The position numbers were made by a program, and so were the translations under genes. A stretch of 64,000 bases of DNA from Acidobacteriota bacterium (GTDB taxonomy: Bacteria > Acidobacteriota > Vicinamibacteria > Marinacidobacterales > SMYC01). This document shows positions 41,502 to 51,749 of this stretch, piece by piece. Below the pieces are notes generated by a model that saw nothing but the letters and a program-made list of their open reading frames with translations, ran no database searches and was not told the DNA's origin. The stretch is from NCBI GenBank assembly GCA_004356105.1, contig SMYC01000097.1, forward strand, positions 1 to 64,000. Direction: 5' to 3'. Position 1 is the stretch's first letter; each line of letters starts with the position of its first letter.

Positions 41502-42419
41502 CTAGACCGCCGTGGACGAAACATGCTCGATGGCGAGCTGCACGGCGCCACGGGCGGGTTCCACGGCCAGGCGGTGTACGCTCACCCAGGGCGCGATCTT
41601 CTTTGCGAGCTTTTCGAAGTCTTGATGGATCACGGGGACAGCTTTCCACAGGCCGCCCGAGAGAACGAGACGGAAGTTTTCGCCGGCGAGCCCGAGGCGT
41701 CCGATGACCGACTCGACCGCGCGCGTGAACTCACGCACGGCGTCGTCGATGATCGTCTGCGCGGCTTCGTCCCCATGATCGGCGGCCTGTTGGACGAGAG
41801 GCGCGAGCGCAGCAATCTCCTCGCGCGCGAGCTCTTGATAGACCCGATGAACGAGAGATTCCGAGTCCGGGATCCTCAGCTGCTCGAGCACGGCCCCTTT
41901 GAGCAACGTCGGCTGTGCCCGGCCGTCATCGGCGCGGACGATGCTCTGAAGGGCGCGCAAGCCCATCCAGTATCCACTGCCTTCGTCGCCGAGAAGAGGC
42001 CCCCAACCGCCGGCCCGTGCAGATTCGCCCTTGCGATTCACGCCGTAGACCGCCGCCCCGGTGCCCACGATGAGCACGACGCCGAAGCGCTCCTTAGCGC
42101 CCGCCACGAGAGCAATGAGCGCGTCATGGGTAACGATGTTCTCTCGGGCGCGACCGAGCCGATTCAGAATGCGGCGCATCGCGCGGTGGTCTCGCTCGCG
42201 ACCGGCGCCAGCTATCCCGAGGCAGAGAGCGTCCACCATGCCGCCATGGCCAGCGAGCACCCTCATCGTAAGATTCTCGAGTACGAACTCGATCTCGTCT
42301 TCGTCGTAGAGTTGGAAGTTCGCACCGGAGCCCCGCCCTTTAGCCAAGATGTTGCCGTTACCGTCCGCGAGGAGACACTCGGTTTTCGTGGCCCCGGCAT
42401 CGATCCCCAACACGCGCAT
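41502..42419 (-). CDS. BadF/BadG-family amino-sugar kinase (MurK/NagK-like)
   Basis: 305 residues, ASKHA fold: phosphate-1 LGIDAGATKTECLLAD (4-19), SGANF (substrate loop), LGIAGAGRERD, VLIVGTGAAVYGV (phosphate-2), GGWGPLLGDEGSGYWMG and FRLVLSGGLW (adenosine). This pattern fits GlcNAc kinase of the human NAGK/Clostridium MurK group, which phosphorylates GlcNAc and MurNAc at C6. Convergent position next to murQ supports a role feeding MurNAc-6-P to it. A glucosamine or 2-hydroxyacyl-CoA-dehydratase-activator role is less likely because no cysteine cluster is present. Confidence 0.82.
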   Translation of the reverse strand: MRVLGIDAGATKTECLLADGNGNILAKGRGSGANFQLYDEDEIEFVLENLTMRVLAGHGGMVDALCLGIAGAGRERDHRAMRRILNRLGRARENIVTHDALIALVAGAKERFGVVLIVGTGAAVYGVNRKGESARAGGWGPLLGDEGSGYWMGLRALQSIVRADDGRAQPTLLKGAVLEQLRIPDSESLVHRVYQELAREEIAALAPLVQQAADHGDEAAQTIIDDAVREFTRAVESVIGRLGLAGENFRLVLSGGLWKAVPVIHQDFEKLAKKIAPWVSVHRLAVEPARGAVQLAIEHVSSTAV

Positions 42420-42446
42420 GGTTTGGGATCAAGACTAGAGAACAGG

Positions 42447-42459
42447 GACAAGTCTTGTC
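42447..42459. promoter_or_regulatory. Palindrome GACAAG-T-CTTGTC near the kinase start
   Basis: Perfect six-base arms centred on one T, 28 bases upstream of the kinase ATG (42419, minus strand), within the divergent region shared with leuA. An overlapping wider pair (CAAGACT at 42430, AGTCTTG at 42451) adds to the symmetry. A candidate operator for the amino-sugar kinase. Confidence 0.35.
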
Positions 42460-42486
42460 AAACAATAGAGATGCGCCCCAAAAAAC

Positions 42487-42535
42487 TTGACAGCGGGTCT
42501 TTCTTGAGGTAGTTTACTTATCGGTCGGTAAGTAA
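42487..42535 (+). promoter_or_regulatory. leuA promoter with TetR-type operator
   Basis: A consensus -35 TTGACA (42487-42492) is followed after 17 bases by a weak -10 (TAGTTT, 42510-42515). Overlapping the -10/+1 zone is TTACTTA-TCGGTCGG-TAAGTAA (42514-42535), seven-base perfect arms with a TCGGTCGG centre, the usual look of a TetR-family operator. It would allow ligand-controlled repression of leuACD. No TetR gene is in the window. Confidence 0.55.
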
Positions 42536-42595
42536 TACTAACGAGCTGATTCTGAACTACTTATCTTCCACATCCCCATGCAGAGGGAGATCGGC

Positions 42596-44149
42596 ATGAC
42601 GGAGCCACAAAGAGTAACGATTTTCGATACAACCCTGCGAGACGGCGAGCAATCGCCTGGCGCGAGCATGGATCTCGACGGTAAGCTCGCGATGGCGTAC
42701 GCGCTGAGAGGGCTCGGCGTGGACATTCTCGAGGCAGGTTTTCCGATTGCTTCGAACGGGGACTTCGAAGCTGTTCGTGAAGTGGCGCGTCGAGTAGAAG
42801 GTCCTGTCATCGCGGGCCTCGCGCGTTGCAATAGCCTCGACATCGAGCGTGCCTGGGATGCGCTCAAGGACGCACCGCGGGCGCGGCTTCACGTGTTTCT
42901 CGCGACGAGTGCGATCCATCGAGAATACAAGCTCGCGATGGCCAAGGAAGAAATCGTGCGCCGCTCTGTCGAGAGCGTCTCGATGGCGCGCGAGCTTTGC
43001 GAAGATGTCGAGTTCTCGCCCGAGGACGCCGCTCGCACTGAGCCGGACTTTCTTGCGGAGGTCGTCGAGAAAGCCATCGAAGCGGGCGCGAGCACGGTCA
43101 ACATTCCCGATACGGTCGGCTACGCCATGCCGTCGGAATTTGCGGAGCTCATCGGTTATTTGAAAAAGCACGTTAGAAACATCGACCAGGCCGTCATCAG
43201 TGTGCACTGCCACGATGATCTCGGGCTCGCTGTGGCGAACAGCCTCGCGGCGGTCGCCGCCGGAGCACGCCAAATCGAGTGCACCATTAACGGCATCGGA
43301 GAGCGTGCGGGGAACGCGTCGCTCGAGGAAGTCGTGATGGCGATGAAGACCCGTCGTGACTTCCACGGCATCGAGACCGGCATCGACACGACGCGCATCT
43401 ATCCCACGAGCCAGCTTCTCTGCCAAGTGACAGGGCTCGTCGTGCAGCGCAACAAAGCCATTGTGGGGCAGAATGCGTTCGCGCATGAAGCTGGCATCCA
43501 TCAGCACGGCGTGATAAAACATCGTTTGACCTACGAGATCATGAAACCCGAGGATATCGGTCTTGGCAACAATGCGCTCGTGCTGGGAAAGCATAGCGGC
43601 CGGCACGCGCTCAGGAAACGGGTCGAAGAGCTCGGTTATGAGCTCAGCGAAGAGCGGCTAGGAACATTGTTCGTCGAGTTCAAGGCTCTCGCCGACACGA
43701 AAAAAGAAGTCTTCGACGAAGATCTCGAGGCCCTCATGAGCGGCGCGGAAGCCGACAGCGTTGATATTTGGGAGCTCGTCGCCATGCATTTGAGCTCGGG
43801 CTCCGAGTCGGCCTCCACCGCGACAATTTGCTTGCGCGACCGCACTGGACGCACGGTGAAAGAAGCCGCGTGCGGGGACGGCCCTGTCGAAGCCATCTTC
43901 CGTGCGATGGGACGGGCGAGCGGTGCCGAGCTGTCCTTGACGGATTATCAGGTGCGCGGTCTGACGGGCGGTTTGGATGGACGGGGTGAGGTAAGCGTCG
44001 AGATCGAAGAGCTCGGAAACCGTCACCGCGGACGCGCTACCGGCGGCGACATCATGCGCGCGAGCGCCGATGCTTTTCTAAAAGTGATCAACCGTGTGTT
44101 GGCTGCTCGCGAGGAGCAAAAAGAGCTCGTCGACGTTTTCGGTCAATGA
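42596..44149 (+). CDS. leuA: 2-isopropylmalate synthase
   Basis: 517 residues from ATG 42596, chosen over 42578 because GGGAGA lies just upstream. TIM barrel with [13 protein letters not shown] (metal and catalytic residues), [16 protein letters not shown] (HxH metal ligands), [17 protein letters not shown], and [15 protein letters not shown]. The C-terminal 120 residues are the LeuA regulatory domain that binds leucine for feedback inhibition. Condenses 2-ketoisovalerate and acetyl-CoA. leuC follows with a four-base overlap (ATGA). Confidence 0.95.
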   Translation: MTEPQRVTIFDTTLRDGEQSPGASMDLDGKLAMAYALRGLGVDILEAGFPIASNGDFEAVREVARRVEGPVIAGLARCNSLDIERAWDALKDAPRARLHVFLATSAIHREYKLAMAKEEIVRRSVESVSMARELCEDVEFSPEDAARTEPDFLAEVVEKAIEAGASTVNIPDTVGYAMPSEFAELIGYLKKHVRNIDQAVISVHCHDDLGLAVANSLAAVAAGARQIECTINGIGERAGNASLEEVVMAMKTRRDFHGIETGIDTTRIYPTSQLLCQVTGLVVQRNKAIVGQNAFAHEAGIHQHGVIKHRLTYEIMKPEDIGLGNNALVLGKHSGRHALRKRVEELGYELSEERLGTLFVEFKALADTKKEVFDEDLEALMSGAEADSVDIWELVAMHLSSGSESASTATICLRDRTGRTVKEAACGDGPVEAIFRAMGRASGAELSLTDYQVRGLTGGLDGRGEVSVEIEELGNRHRGRATGGDIMRASADAFLKVINRVLAAREEQKELVDVFGQ

Positions 44150-45555
44150 CGGAGCTTCCGAGCGGAAAGCCGCTCACACTCTTCGAAAAGCTGTGGGAGC
44201 GGCACCTTGTCGCGCCGGCAACTACGGATCACCCGGCGGTCGTCTATATCGACCTCCACTTGATTCACGAAGTCACATCGCCTCAAGCCTTCGATGAGCT
44301 CAGAAGCCGGGGACTCGCTGTGCATCGGCCCGACCGCACTTTTGCGACCATGGACCATTCCATCCCGACGCTCTTCGATGGGGACGAGCCTCTTTTTGCC
44401 GACGAAAAGACGCGCAACCAAGTCGAGACGCTTCAAAGAAATTGCGACGAGTTCGGCATCACTCTCTACCCCATGGGTGATGCGCGTCAGGGCATCGTGC
44501 ACGTGATCGGGCCGGAGCTCGGGCTCACCCGGCCTGGGCGCAGCATCGTTTGCGGGGATAGCCATACGAGCACGCATGGTGCGTTCGGCGCTTGGGCCTT
44601 CGGCATAGGGACGACGGAAGTCGGACATGTTTTGGCCACGCAGTGTTTGTTGCAGCGACAGCCGAAAATTCTCGAAGTGCGTATCGACGGCGCGCTCGCG
44701 CGGGGCGTGACCGCAAAGGACCTCATTCTCGCCGTCATCCGCGAGATCGGCGTCGACGGTGGCCTCGGGCATGTCATCGAATATACGGGCTCTTGCATCG
44801 CATCGCTCTCGATGGAGGAGCGGATGACGATTTGCAACATGTCGATCGAGGCGGGAGCGCGCGCCGGACTCATGGCGCCGGACGAGACGACGTTCTCCTA
44901 TCTCGAGGGCCGCGAGTTCTCACCGAAAGGGAAGGCCTGGGACGAAGCCGTCGCGGATTGGCGTACGCTCCCGAGCGATCCGGGCGCGCGGTACGACAAG
45001 ACGGTGGCGATCGATGCCTCGAAAGTCGAGCCCATGGTGACCTACGGCACCAACCCGGGCATGTCGATGGCCATCGAAGCGTCGATTCCCGACGATGCTG
45101 AGGAGCAGTCTCTCGCTTATATGAAAATGGAGCGGGGCGATGCGCTCCTAGGGAAGCCCGTCGACGTCGTCTTCATCGGAAGCTGTACGAATGGGCGCCT
45201 CGAAGACCTGCGTATGGCGGCCAACATTCTGAAGGGGCGTAAAGTTGCGGAGGGGGTGCGCGTTCTCGTCGTGCCAGGATCGCAAGAGGTCAAACGTCTC
45301 GCGATCGCCGAAGGGCTCGATCGCGTCTTTAGGGACGCAGGCGCCGAGTGGCGCGAGCCCGGCTGCTCGATGTGCCTGGCGATGAATGGGGACGGTGTCG
45401 CGGAAGGCCAGCTTGTCGTTAGCACGAGCAATCGTAACTTCGAAGGCCGGCAGGGCAAAGGCAGCCGAACGATCCTCGCGAGCCCGCTGACCGCTGCCGC
45501 CGCGGCCGTTTCCGGCACGATCGTGGACGCCCGAAAGCTCATGGACCAGGACTAG
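44146..45555 (+). CDS. leuC: 3-isopropylmalate dehydratase, large subunit
   Basis: 469 residues. 4Fe-4S cluster cysteines are in IGSCTNGR (about 344-351) and GCSMCLAMN (about 405-413). [32 protein letters not shown] and [12 protein letters not shown] are aconitase-superfamily signatures. Works with LeuD to isomerise 2- to 3-isopropylmalate. Start codon overlaps the leuA stop. Confidence 0.96.
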   Translation: MTELPSGKPLTLFEKLWERHLVAPATTDHPAVVYIDLHLIHEVTSPQAFDELRSRGLAVHRPDRTFATMDHSIPTLFDGDEPLFADEKTRNQVETLQRNCDEFGITLYPMGDARQGIVHVIGPELGLTRPGRSIVCGDSHTSTHGAFGAWAFGIGTTEVGHVLATQCLLQRQPKILEVRIDGALARGVTAKDLILAVIREIGVDGGLGHVIEYTGSCIASLSMEERMTICNMSIEAGARAGLMAPDETTFSYLEGREFSPKGKAWDEAVADWRTLPSDPGARYDKTVAIDASKVEPMVTYGTNPGMSMAIEASIPDDAEEQSLAYMKMERGDALLGKPVDVVFIGSCTNGRLEDLRMAANILKGRKVAEGVRVLVVPGSQEVKRLAIAEGLDRVFRDAGAEWREPGCSMCLAMNGDGVAEGQLVVSTSNRNFEGRQGKGSRTILASPLTAAAAAVSGTIVDARKLMDQD

Positions 45556-45565
45556 GGCATAGATC

Positions 45566-46135
45566 ATGGAACCATTCAAGACATTCGAATCGAAGACCGT
45601 CGTCCTTCCTGTTGACAACGTCGACACCGACCAGATCATCCCTGCGCGGTTTCTTACGGTGACGACGCGAGGCGGAATGGGCAAAAACCTTTTTGCCGAC
45701 TGGCGTCTCGATCCGGATTTCGTCTTGAACCAGCCCACATCCGCTGGCGCTTTGATCCTCGTTACCGGAGAAAACTTCGGGTGTGGCTCCTCGCGGGAGC
45801 ACGCCGCTTGGGCTTTGGTCGATTACGGATTCCGTGCCGTAGTGAGCACGTCCATCGCCGACATCTTCAAGAACAACGCCGTCAAGAACAGGCTTCTGCC
45901 CGTCGAGGTCGACGCCAATACTCATCGAGAGCTCGTCCAAAGCCCGGGGGCCTCGGTTGTCATCGACCTCGAGAAGAAAACGCTTTCGCTTCCCGATGGC
46001 CGTGCTGCCAGCTTTCCGTTTGACGGCTTCGCGCAGCACTGCCTTCTCAATGGGATAGACCAACTCGATTTCCTGATGCAACGAGAAGATGCCATCCGAG
46101 CCTTCGAGGAATCCTCTCCCGCTGAGCCGGCTTGA
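45566..46135 (+). CDS. leuD: 3-isopropylmalate dehydratase, small subunit
   Basis: 189 residues with [13 protein letters not shown] (about 15-27) and [17 protein letters not shown] (about 67-83), the substrate-recognition loops of LeuD. It follows leuC by 10 bases and ends the operon. The leuB gene that usually completes this cluster is not in the window. The 264 bases to the next gene show no clear feature. Confidence 0.95.
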   Translation: MEPFKTFESKTVVLPVDNVDTDQIIPARFLTVTTRGGMGKNLFADWRLDPDFVLNQPTSAGALILVTGENFGCGSSREHAAWALVDYGFRAVVSTSIADIFKNNAVKNRLLPVEVDANTHRELVQSPGASVVIDLEKKTLSLPDGRAASFPFDGFAQHCLLNGIDQLDFLMQREDAIRAFEESSPAEPA

Positions 46136-46399
46136 CACGGCTTGCCCCGTCCCGTTAGGGTGTGCCGCCAAGGCAGGAAAAGCGTTCTGTTTCTCACGAT
46201 GTCGGGTCGTACGTCGAAGTAGTGCGGGAGGGGTTCGTTTGTCCGAGGTGTCGTAGAGCGGGCTGCGTTCGTTATCTCTCAGGGAAAGTCTTCGGAACGA
46301 CTATCGGCACGTGCGTTCAGAAACGGAGGTTGTCGCCTCGTCGATCACGACCGAAGAGTCGCAGATCCAGTTCTCGGGCATTCGTCTCGCAAAGGACGC

Positions 46400-46981
46400 A
46401 TGACCCCGCCCAACCGCTGTGCGTGGTGCGAGTCGGGGAACGAGCTCTACATCGCCTATCACGACGAAGAGTGGGGCGTGCCCGTTCACGATGACCGTAA
46501 GCATTTCGAGTTTCTCGTTCTCGAAGGCGCCCAAGCCGGACTCTCCTGGTCGACGATCCTGAACAAGCGCGAAGCCTATCGCAAGGCCTTTGCGGGGTTC
46601 GATCCGGTAAAGGTTGCTCGCTTCAGCGACAAGAAGATCGCGAAGCTGCTCGAAAATCCGGGCATCGTACGCAACCGACTCAAAGTGCACTCTGCAGTTA
46701 GGAACGCGCGAGCCTTTCTCACGATTCAGAAAGAGTTCGGAAGCTTCGATGCCTACGTGTGGCCTTTTGTCGGCGGCAGGCCGAAAGTGAACCGACGACG
46801 GAGTATGAAGGACATCCCGGCGAAGACGAAGCAGTCCGACGCGCTCAGCGCCGATCTCAAGAAACGCGGGTTCAACTTCGTGGGAAGCACCATTCTGTAT
46901 GCCCACATGCAAGCCGTCGGCATGGTCAACGACCACGTAATCCGCTGCTTCCGCTACGACCCCTGCGCCCGTCTCGCGTGA
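46400..46981 (+). CDS. tag: DNA-3-methyladenine glycosylase I
   Basis: 193 residues from ATG 46400, just after AAAGGA. RCAWCESGNELYIAYHDEEW supplies the first zinc Cys and opens the Tag fold; FEFLVLEGAQAGLSWSTIL holds the catalytic-pocket Glu; RGFNFVGSTILYAHMQAVGMVNDH with the later Cys completes the zinc snap. Removes 3-methyladenine from alkylated DNA in the cytoplasm. It stands alone, with no ada or alkA nearby. Confidence 0.95.
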   Translation: MTPPNRCAWCESGNELYIAYHDEEWGVPVHDDRKHFEFLVLEGAQAGLSWSTILNKREAYRKAFAGFDPVKVARFSDKKIAKLLENPGIVRNRLKVHSAVRNARAFLTIQKEFGSFDAYVWPFVGGRPKVNRRRSMKDIPAKTKQSDALSADLKKRGFNFVGSTILYAHMQAVGMVNDHVIRCFRYDPCARLA

Positions 46982-47017
46982 CGCATGCGCACAGTTCACG
47001 ATAAGCCTCAGCTTTGA

Positions 47018-47088
47018 TGAACGCGGCGCGGTAGCCGACGACGTTGCCCATGTGTGTCGTGGGATAGCCGTCACCCCGCTTGGGGTTT
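47018..47088 (-). other. Possible tail fragment of a secreted enzyme
   Basis: One minus-strand frame reads NPKRGDGYPTTHMGNVVGYR and AAFIKAEAYRE. The residues look protein-like, but no start or family can be fixed. It lies in the 236-base gap between tag and the beta-lactamase-like gene, and may be a remnant. Confidence 0.2.
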
Positions 47089-47217
47089 TAACCGTAGGCC
47101 ATTTTCAGACCCAAGGCGCACCCTGAAATCTCACCACCAAAGAACCTTCAGTCGTTCGTTGTGCGGCTCATCCCATGCAAGGAACTTGACTTGCTCCGCG
47201 AAACTATCTCGGACAGA

Positions 47218-48099
47218 ATGAGCCCCATGAGCGTTTGGATGCTACTTCTTTTTCTGGCGCCGCCCGAGACCCCGCAAGAGGTGTTGCGCGCGCGACTCGA
47301 GCACAAAATACGGACGATCGCCGATGGCGTGGACGGCGTCGTCGGCGTCACGATACAGGACCTGACGACGGCGGAGCGGTTCGCGTTGCGTGGGGACACG
47401 GTGTTCACTCAAGCGAGCGCCATCAAGCTGCCGGTGCTCGTCGAGCTCTTCCGGCAAGTGGAGCAAGGGCGGTACGGCCTCGACGACATCATCACTCTCG
47501 AGCGAGACGACATCGTGCCGGGAAGCGGCGTATTGCAGCGGCTCACGCCCGGAAGCGTCCAGCTGACGCTTCGCGACGTGGCGACCCTTATGGTTACGGT
47601 TAGCGATAACACGGCCACGAACATGATCATCGACCGCGTCGGCATGGAGAATGTCAACCAGACGATGGCCCGCCTCGGGCTTCCGCATACGAAGCTTCAG
47701 AGAAAAATGATGGATAGGGAGGCGTGGCTCGCGGACCGGGAGAACTTGTCGACCCCAAACGAACAGGCGCGTCTTCTGGAGCTCATTCACCGCGGCGACG
47801 TGCTGAGCGACGCCTCACGGAAAGAGCTCCTCCATATCCTCTCGATTCCGAAGCCGAGCCGCATACGGCCGCTCTTGCCTCGCGGGACGCGGGTTGCCCA
47901 CAAGACCGGGACCGTAGCCGGTGTTGTCGTGGATGTCGGTATTGTTTATTTGGAGGGTCGGCCGTTTATCATTGCGGGAATGGCGAACTGGCTCGTTGAT
48001 GGCGCCGAAGCGGAGCGCGCCCTAGAGCAGATCGCTTTAGCCGCCTATCAGTATTTTGATCGGCTGCAGCACTCGAACAGCTACGGGCACAAGAAATAG
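47218..48099 (+). CDS. Class A beta-lactamase-like secreted serine hydrolase
   Basis: 293 residues from ATG 47218 (signal peptide SVWMLLLFLAPPETP). Active-site elements: SAIK (Ser67, Lys70), SDN (129-131), a Glu in the omega-loop region DREAWLADRENLS, and KTGT (229-232). All catalytic residues of class A enzymes are therefore present, but FTQASAIKLPVLVEL and the short length also fit penicillin-binding or self-acting hydrolases from environmental bacteria. It could inactivate beta-lactams or trim wall peptides; sequence alone does not decide. No regulator (AmpR/BlaI) nearby. Confidence 0.8.
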   Translation: MSPMSVWMLLLFLAPPETPQEVLRARLEHKIRTIADGVDGVVGVTIQDLTTAERFALRGDTVFTQASAIKLPVLVELFRQVEQGRYGLDDIITLERDDIVPGSGVLQRLTPGSVQLTLRDVATLMVTVSDNTATNMIIDRVGMENVNQTMARLGLPHTKLQRKMMDREAWLADRENLSTPNEQARLLELIHRGDVLSDASRKELLHILSIPKPSRIRPLLPRGTRVAHKTGTVAGVVVDVGIVYLEGRPFIIAGMANWLVDGAEAERALEQIALAAYQYFDRLQHSNSYGHKK

Positions 48100-48114
48100 A
48101 TCTAGGGCTCGAGC

Positions 48115-48414
48115 TTGAAACGCGCTTGTCTCTGGAGAGCGCGAGCAGTAGCCACGGAATGAGGGACGACCCTCGCCGTGTCATCCAGAAGATGGCCGCG
48201 GTCGCGAAAAAGACGGGCACGGGGTCGAGATGTGCCGAGTTCGCGACTTCTTTGAGCACGAGGTCGCCGCGAGAAGACCGAATTGCAGACTATAGAGGGC
48301 GAGCCACGGAGCGAAGCGGCTCGACTCCGGGTCGAGATGGAAGTAGCCCGCGTTCGTCGCGATGAAGAGGCCGAGCAGCACGCTCCCCGTCAAGGGACGC
48401 CGCTCCGTGGCCAC
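48115..48414 (-). pseudogene. Relic of a GT-C membrane glycosyltransferase
   Basis: Two minus-strand pieces in different frames: PLTGSVLLGLFIATNAGYFH then SSRFAPWLALYSLQFGLLA (48414 to about 48270), and VLKEVANSAHLDPVPVFFAT followed by FWMTRRGSSLIPWLLLALSR (48265 to about 48130). In order they match the central helices of GT87/DUF2029-like polyprenyl-phosphate-dependent glycosyltransferases. A frameshift separates them and both ends are missing. Confidence 0.55.
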
Positions 48415-48420
48415 GATGGG

Positions 48421-48744
48421 CTACACGGTCGCTCTTCGCATCTTGTGCTTCAGGCGCTTGATGTTGAGCCGAGCTCGCTTGAGCTGGGTAGCGTCATGTG
48501 CTTCGATCGCGGCGGCGCTTTTTTTCTTCAAGACGGCGATTTGGACTTTGATCTTCGCTTTGTCGAGCCCGACCACGTTGTGGTGCTCGTGGGCTTCGAT
48601 GCCGAGCACATCACAGAGCAGCTTGACGAGATCCGGCTTGTGCAGGGACTTGTGGCCCTTTATTTTTTCGCCGTCCAGGCCGGCCGCGATCTCGCGCAGC
48701 TGCGCCACGCTTTTCTTGCTGAGGTCATCGAAAGTGTGTGCCAT
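48421..48744 (-). CDS. Small basic protein with SAP/Rho-N-like domain
   Basis: 107 residues. The N-terminus (FDDLSKKSVAQLREIAAGL ... LHKPDLVKLLCDVLGI) has the helix-extended-helix pattern of SAP and Rho N-terminal domains, which bind nucleic acid. The C-terminal half is a Lys/Arg-rich helix (KIKVQIAVLKKKSAAAIEAH, LKRARLNIKRLKHKMRR). No signal peptide. Likely a nucleic-acid-binding conserved hypothetical; exact role unknown. It starts 79 bases after the methyltransferase stop on the same strand. Confidence 0.65.
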   Translation of the reverse strand: MAHTFDDLSKKSVAQLREIAAGLDGEKIKGHKSLHKPDLVKLLCDVLGIEAHEHHNVVGLDKAKIKVQIAVLKKKSAAAIEAHDATQLKRARLNIKRLKHKMRRATV

Positions 48745-48822
48745 AGATTGTGTCCTCCAACCATATAAATCTAACCGATCTACCCCGCCGAGCGCGAGAG
48801 TTTCTAGTCTGCCTTCTGGCGC

Positions 48823-49446
48823 TCATCGTGACTTCCGCACGACCCACGTGGTCATGCAACGTTGGTTCTGGACGACCGTCGTCTTGAGTGGGTCGACCAG
48901 CGTGGCGCCGAGCCTTTCGGTCGCGTGCATCAAGAAAGGCTCGTCCACCAGGTAGCGCTCGGATCCATCGGGAAGCAAGAAACGCCGACCCTCGAGGCGC
49001 TTGAAACGCTCCTCTGGCATGCCGATCGTTGAGGCGAGGCGGCAGAAAAACAGACCGCTCGGTTTCAAGACCCGCCACGCATCCCGAAGCATGGCGTCGA
49101 ACTGATCGTCGTTCAGAGCGAAGTGCAGCACCGCATTCAGGATGACGACATCGGCCGTCGCATCGTCGAAAGTCATCGCCTCGATTGGCTGCGCGCGGAA
49201 GTTGGATTCCGGGATCCCGGGCGCGAGCTCTCGCACCATGGCTCGGGTTGCGGCTATGGCGGACGGATCCCGGTCGACGGCGAAGATCTCGTAGCCCGCG
49301 CGGGCGAAGTAATGAAGGTTCCTGCCCGAGCCGCAGCCCGCATCGAGGATGCGCATTCCCGGCTGGATCCGACCGCGAAGAAGCTGGTCGAAGAGGTATA
49401 TATCGATCGACGCGAACTCGGCGGCAAGTGCTTCGGGCGAGCTCAT
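48823..49446 (-). CDS. SAM-dependent methyltransferase
   Basis: 207 residues, class I Rossmann methyltransferase. Motif I is ILDAGCGSGRNLHYFARAG (about 33-51), Asp at the strand-2 end in FAVDRDPSA, and motif IV DVVILNAVLHF. The C-terminal part (CRLASTIGMPEERFKRLEGR) resembles small-molecule rather than nucleic-acid methyltransferases. Substrate unknown. The 282-base divergent gap to ygiQ holds nothing I recognise. Confidence 0.85.
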   Translation of the reverse strand: MSSPEALAAEFASIDIYLFDQLLRGRIQPGMRILDAGCGSGRNLHYFARAGYEIFAVDRDPSAIAATRAMVRELAPGIPESNFRAQPIEAMTFDDATADVVILNAVLHFALNDDQFDAMLRDAWRVLKPSGLFFCRLASTIGMPEERFKRLEGRRFLLPDGSERYLVDEPFLMHATERLGATLVDPLKTTVVQNQRCMTTWVVRKSR

Positions 49447-49728
49447 TTGTCGTCCTGACCGAGTGGTTCTCTCACGCTCCTAAGCACGGGATGGATTTTC
49501 CGTGCGAGAGTAACGAGGAAGGCGGCACTGCCGCAGTTGAGAGTCTGGAGTCGCCATGCCTCGGGTCGAGGCGAAACCGCGAGTTTTGGTCATGTCGAGA
49601 GATCCCACATCCCCGTAGTGTAACTCCACCTCCGGCTTCGATAGCCGTCGTTGAAGCTACGCTCGTGTCATCGGCCCCCCAAAGCCTCCCACGGCGCGTG
49701 CTTCCGCGCGGTGGGATAGAATATATGC

Positions 49729-51735
49729 ATGGCTTCCGCGACAAGCGTTGATGACGCTCGGTTAGCGCAACTAAAGGCGCCGGGGACCAGCCTTGCCGAG
49801 CGCCCGCTCCCGATGTCCGTCGACGAGATGCACGCGCGCGGGTGGGAGCGCGCCGATGTCGTGTTCGTTACCGGCGACGCCTATATCGACCATCCGAGCT
49901 TCGCGATGGCCCTCCTCGGGCGGGTTCTCGAAGCGGCCGGCTTTCGCGTCGGCATCGTGTCGCAACCGGACTGGCGCTCGTGCGAAGACTGGCAACGGTT
50001 CGGCGCACCGCGCCTTTTTTATGCCATCAGCGCGGGCAACATGGATTCGATGATCAATCACTACACGGCGAATCGCAAAGTGCGGAACGATGATGCCTAT
50101 TCGCCGGGCGGCTGCATCGGAAGGCGACCCGACCGCGCGACGCTGGCTTATTGCCAGCGGGCCCGTGAAGCGGCAAAGGGCGTTCCCGTCATTGCCGGAG
50201 GCGTCGAGGCATCTTTGAGGCGGCTGGGTCACTACGACTACTGGAGCGACAAAGTTCGCCGCTCGATCCTGCTCGATTGCAAAGCCGACCTGCTCGTCTA
50301 CGGTATGGGCGAGGGCTCCATCGTCGAGATCGCGCAACGGCTTGATGCGGGAGAGACGGTCAAGGACCTCAGGGACATGCGAGGGGTCGCCTACGTATTA
50401 GGCGCCTCGGAGTCGCCGGTCGAGGACGCGCTCGAGCTGCCGAGCTTCGAGGAGATAAAGAGCGACAAGCGGGCCTTCGCCGAGGCTACGAAGATCATTC
50501 ACAACGAGACCAACCCTTTCAACGCACGTCGTTTGGTGCAGCGGCACGATCGTCAGGCCGTGGTCTGCACCCCCCCTCCTTTGCCGATCTCGACCGGCGC
50601 GATGGATGCGATTTACGGCTTGCGGTACACGCGCAAGCCACATCCGAGCTACAAAGAGCCCATTCCCGCGTTCGAGATGATCCAGGACTCGGTCACCATC
50701 ATGCGCGGCTGCTTCGGCGGCTGCACTTTTTGCTCCATCACCACCCATCAGGGCCGGATCATCCAGTCACGCAGCAAGAAATCGATCCTCGACGAAGTGC
50801 GCACCATGGCGCGCGACCCGAAATTCAAGGGGGTCGTCAGCGATGTCGGTGGGCCGACCGCGAACATGTATCGCATGCGGTGCACGCGGCCGGAAGTCGA
50901 AGCCATTTGCCGGCGCCAGTCCTGCGTGCACCCGACGATTTGCAAGCTGCTCGGCACCGACCACGAGCCGCTGATTCAGATCATGAATGAGGCGCGCGAG
51001 ACCCCGGGTGTCAAGAAGGTTCTCGTAGCGAGCGGCATCCGGATGGATCTGGCGCGGCTGTCGCCGCGCTACATGAAGACGCTCACGCGCCATCATGTCG
51101 GCGGCCATCTCAAAGTGGCACCCGAGCATACCGACCCGGCGGTGCTCGGTTTGATGCGCAAACCGCGCAACGACGACTTCGAGAAGTTTGCGGAGGTATT
51201 CGAAAAAGAATCGAAGAAGGCTGGCAAGAAACAATACATCGTTCCCTATTTCATTGCTAGCCATCCGGGAAGCGATCTGAACGCGATGATCGACTTGGCG
51301 GTGTTCTTGAAGCGAAACGGCTACAAGCCGGACCAGGTGCAGGATTTCATCCCGGCTCCCTTCGACGTTGCCACGGCGATGTATTACACCGGCATGGATC
51401 CGTTTACGAAGAAGCCCGTCCACATCGCCAAGCATCTGCGCGATCGCAAGCTGCAGCGAGCGTTGATGCAGTTCTTCAAGCCCGAGAACTACTTCGAAGT
51501 TCGAAAAGCACTTCTCGAAGCCGGCCGCCGCGACTTGATCGGTCAGGGATGCGATGCGTTGATCCCTGAAAAGCCTCCCCGCGAAGCCCTCGAGCGCCGA
51601 CGTATCGACGCGGGGCGGCGCTTCGCAGGGGACTACGTGCATAGTCCCGAGAGCGAAAAAAAGAAACGATCGCAGAAGCGATCTCGCCACGAGACCCAGC
51701 CTGGCTATCGGCCGAAGAGAAAGAGCACCAGCTAG
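49729..51735 (+). CDS. ygiQ: YgiQ-family radical SAM protein
   Basis: 668 residues. An N-terminal UPF0313 region ([18 protein letters not shown], then [20 protein letters not shown]) precedes the radical SAM core with the cluster motif [13 protein letters not shown] (Cys-x3-Cys-x2-Cys, about 325-335). Further cysteines occur in [38 protein letters not shown] and a basic C-terminal tail complete the family. Length matches known YgiQ. The reaction is uncharacterised; a role in RNA or protein modification is often supposed. Monocistronic. Confidence 0.93.
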   Translation: MASATSVDDARLAQLKAPGTSLAERPLPMSVDEMHARGWERADVVFVTGDAYIDHPSFAMALLGRVLEAAGFRVGIVSQPDWRSCEDWQRFGAPRLFYAISAGNMDSMINHYTANRKVRNDDAYSPGGCIGRRPDRATLAYCQRAREAAKGVPVIAGGVEASLRRLGHYDYWSDKVRRSILLDCKADLLVYGMGEGSIVEIAQRLDAGETVKDLRDMRGVAYVLGASESPVEDALELPSFEEIKSDKRAFAEATKIIHNETNPFNARRLVQRHDRQAVVCTPPPLPISTGAMDAIYGLRYTRKPHPSYKEPIPAFEMIQDSVTIMRGCFGGCTFCSITTHQGRIIQSRSKKSILDEVRTMARDPKFKGVVSDVGGPTANMYRMRCTRPEVEAICRRQSCVHPTICKLLGTDHEPLIQIMNEARETPGVKKVLVASGIRMDLARLSPRYMKTLTRHHVGGHLKVAPEHTDPAVLGLMRKPRNDDFEKFAEVFEKESKKAGKKQYIVPYFIASHPGSDLNAMIDLAVFLKRNGYKPDQVQDFIPAPFDVATAMYYTGMDPFTKKPVHIAKHLRDRKLQRALMQFFKPENYFEVRKALLEAGRRDLIGQGCDALIPEKPPREALERRRIDAGRRFAGDYVHSPESEKKKRSQKRSRHETQPGYRPKRKSTS

Positions 51736-51749
51736 GCTGAGCTATCGAA

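Noticed and set aside
46162-46494. Plus-strand frame before and across the start of tag
   Set aside because: Arg/Ser-rich, no ribosome site, overlaps the well-supported tag gene in another frame.
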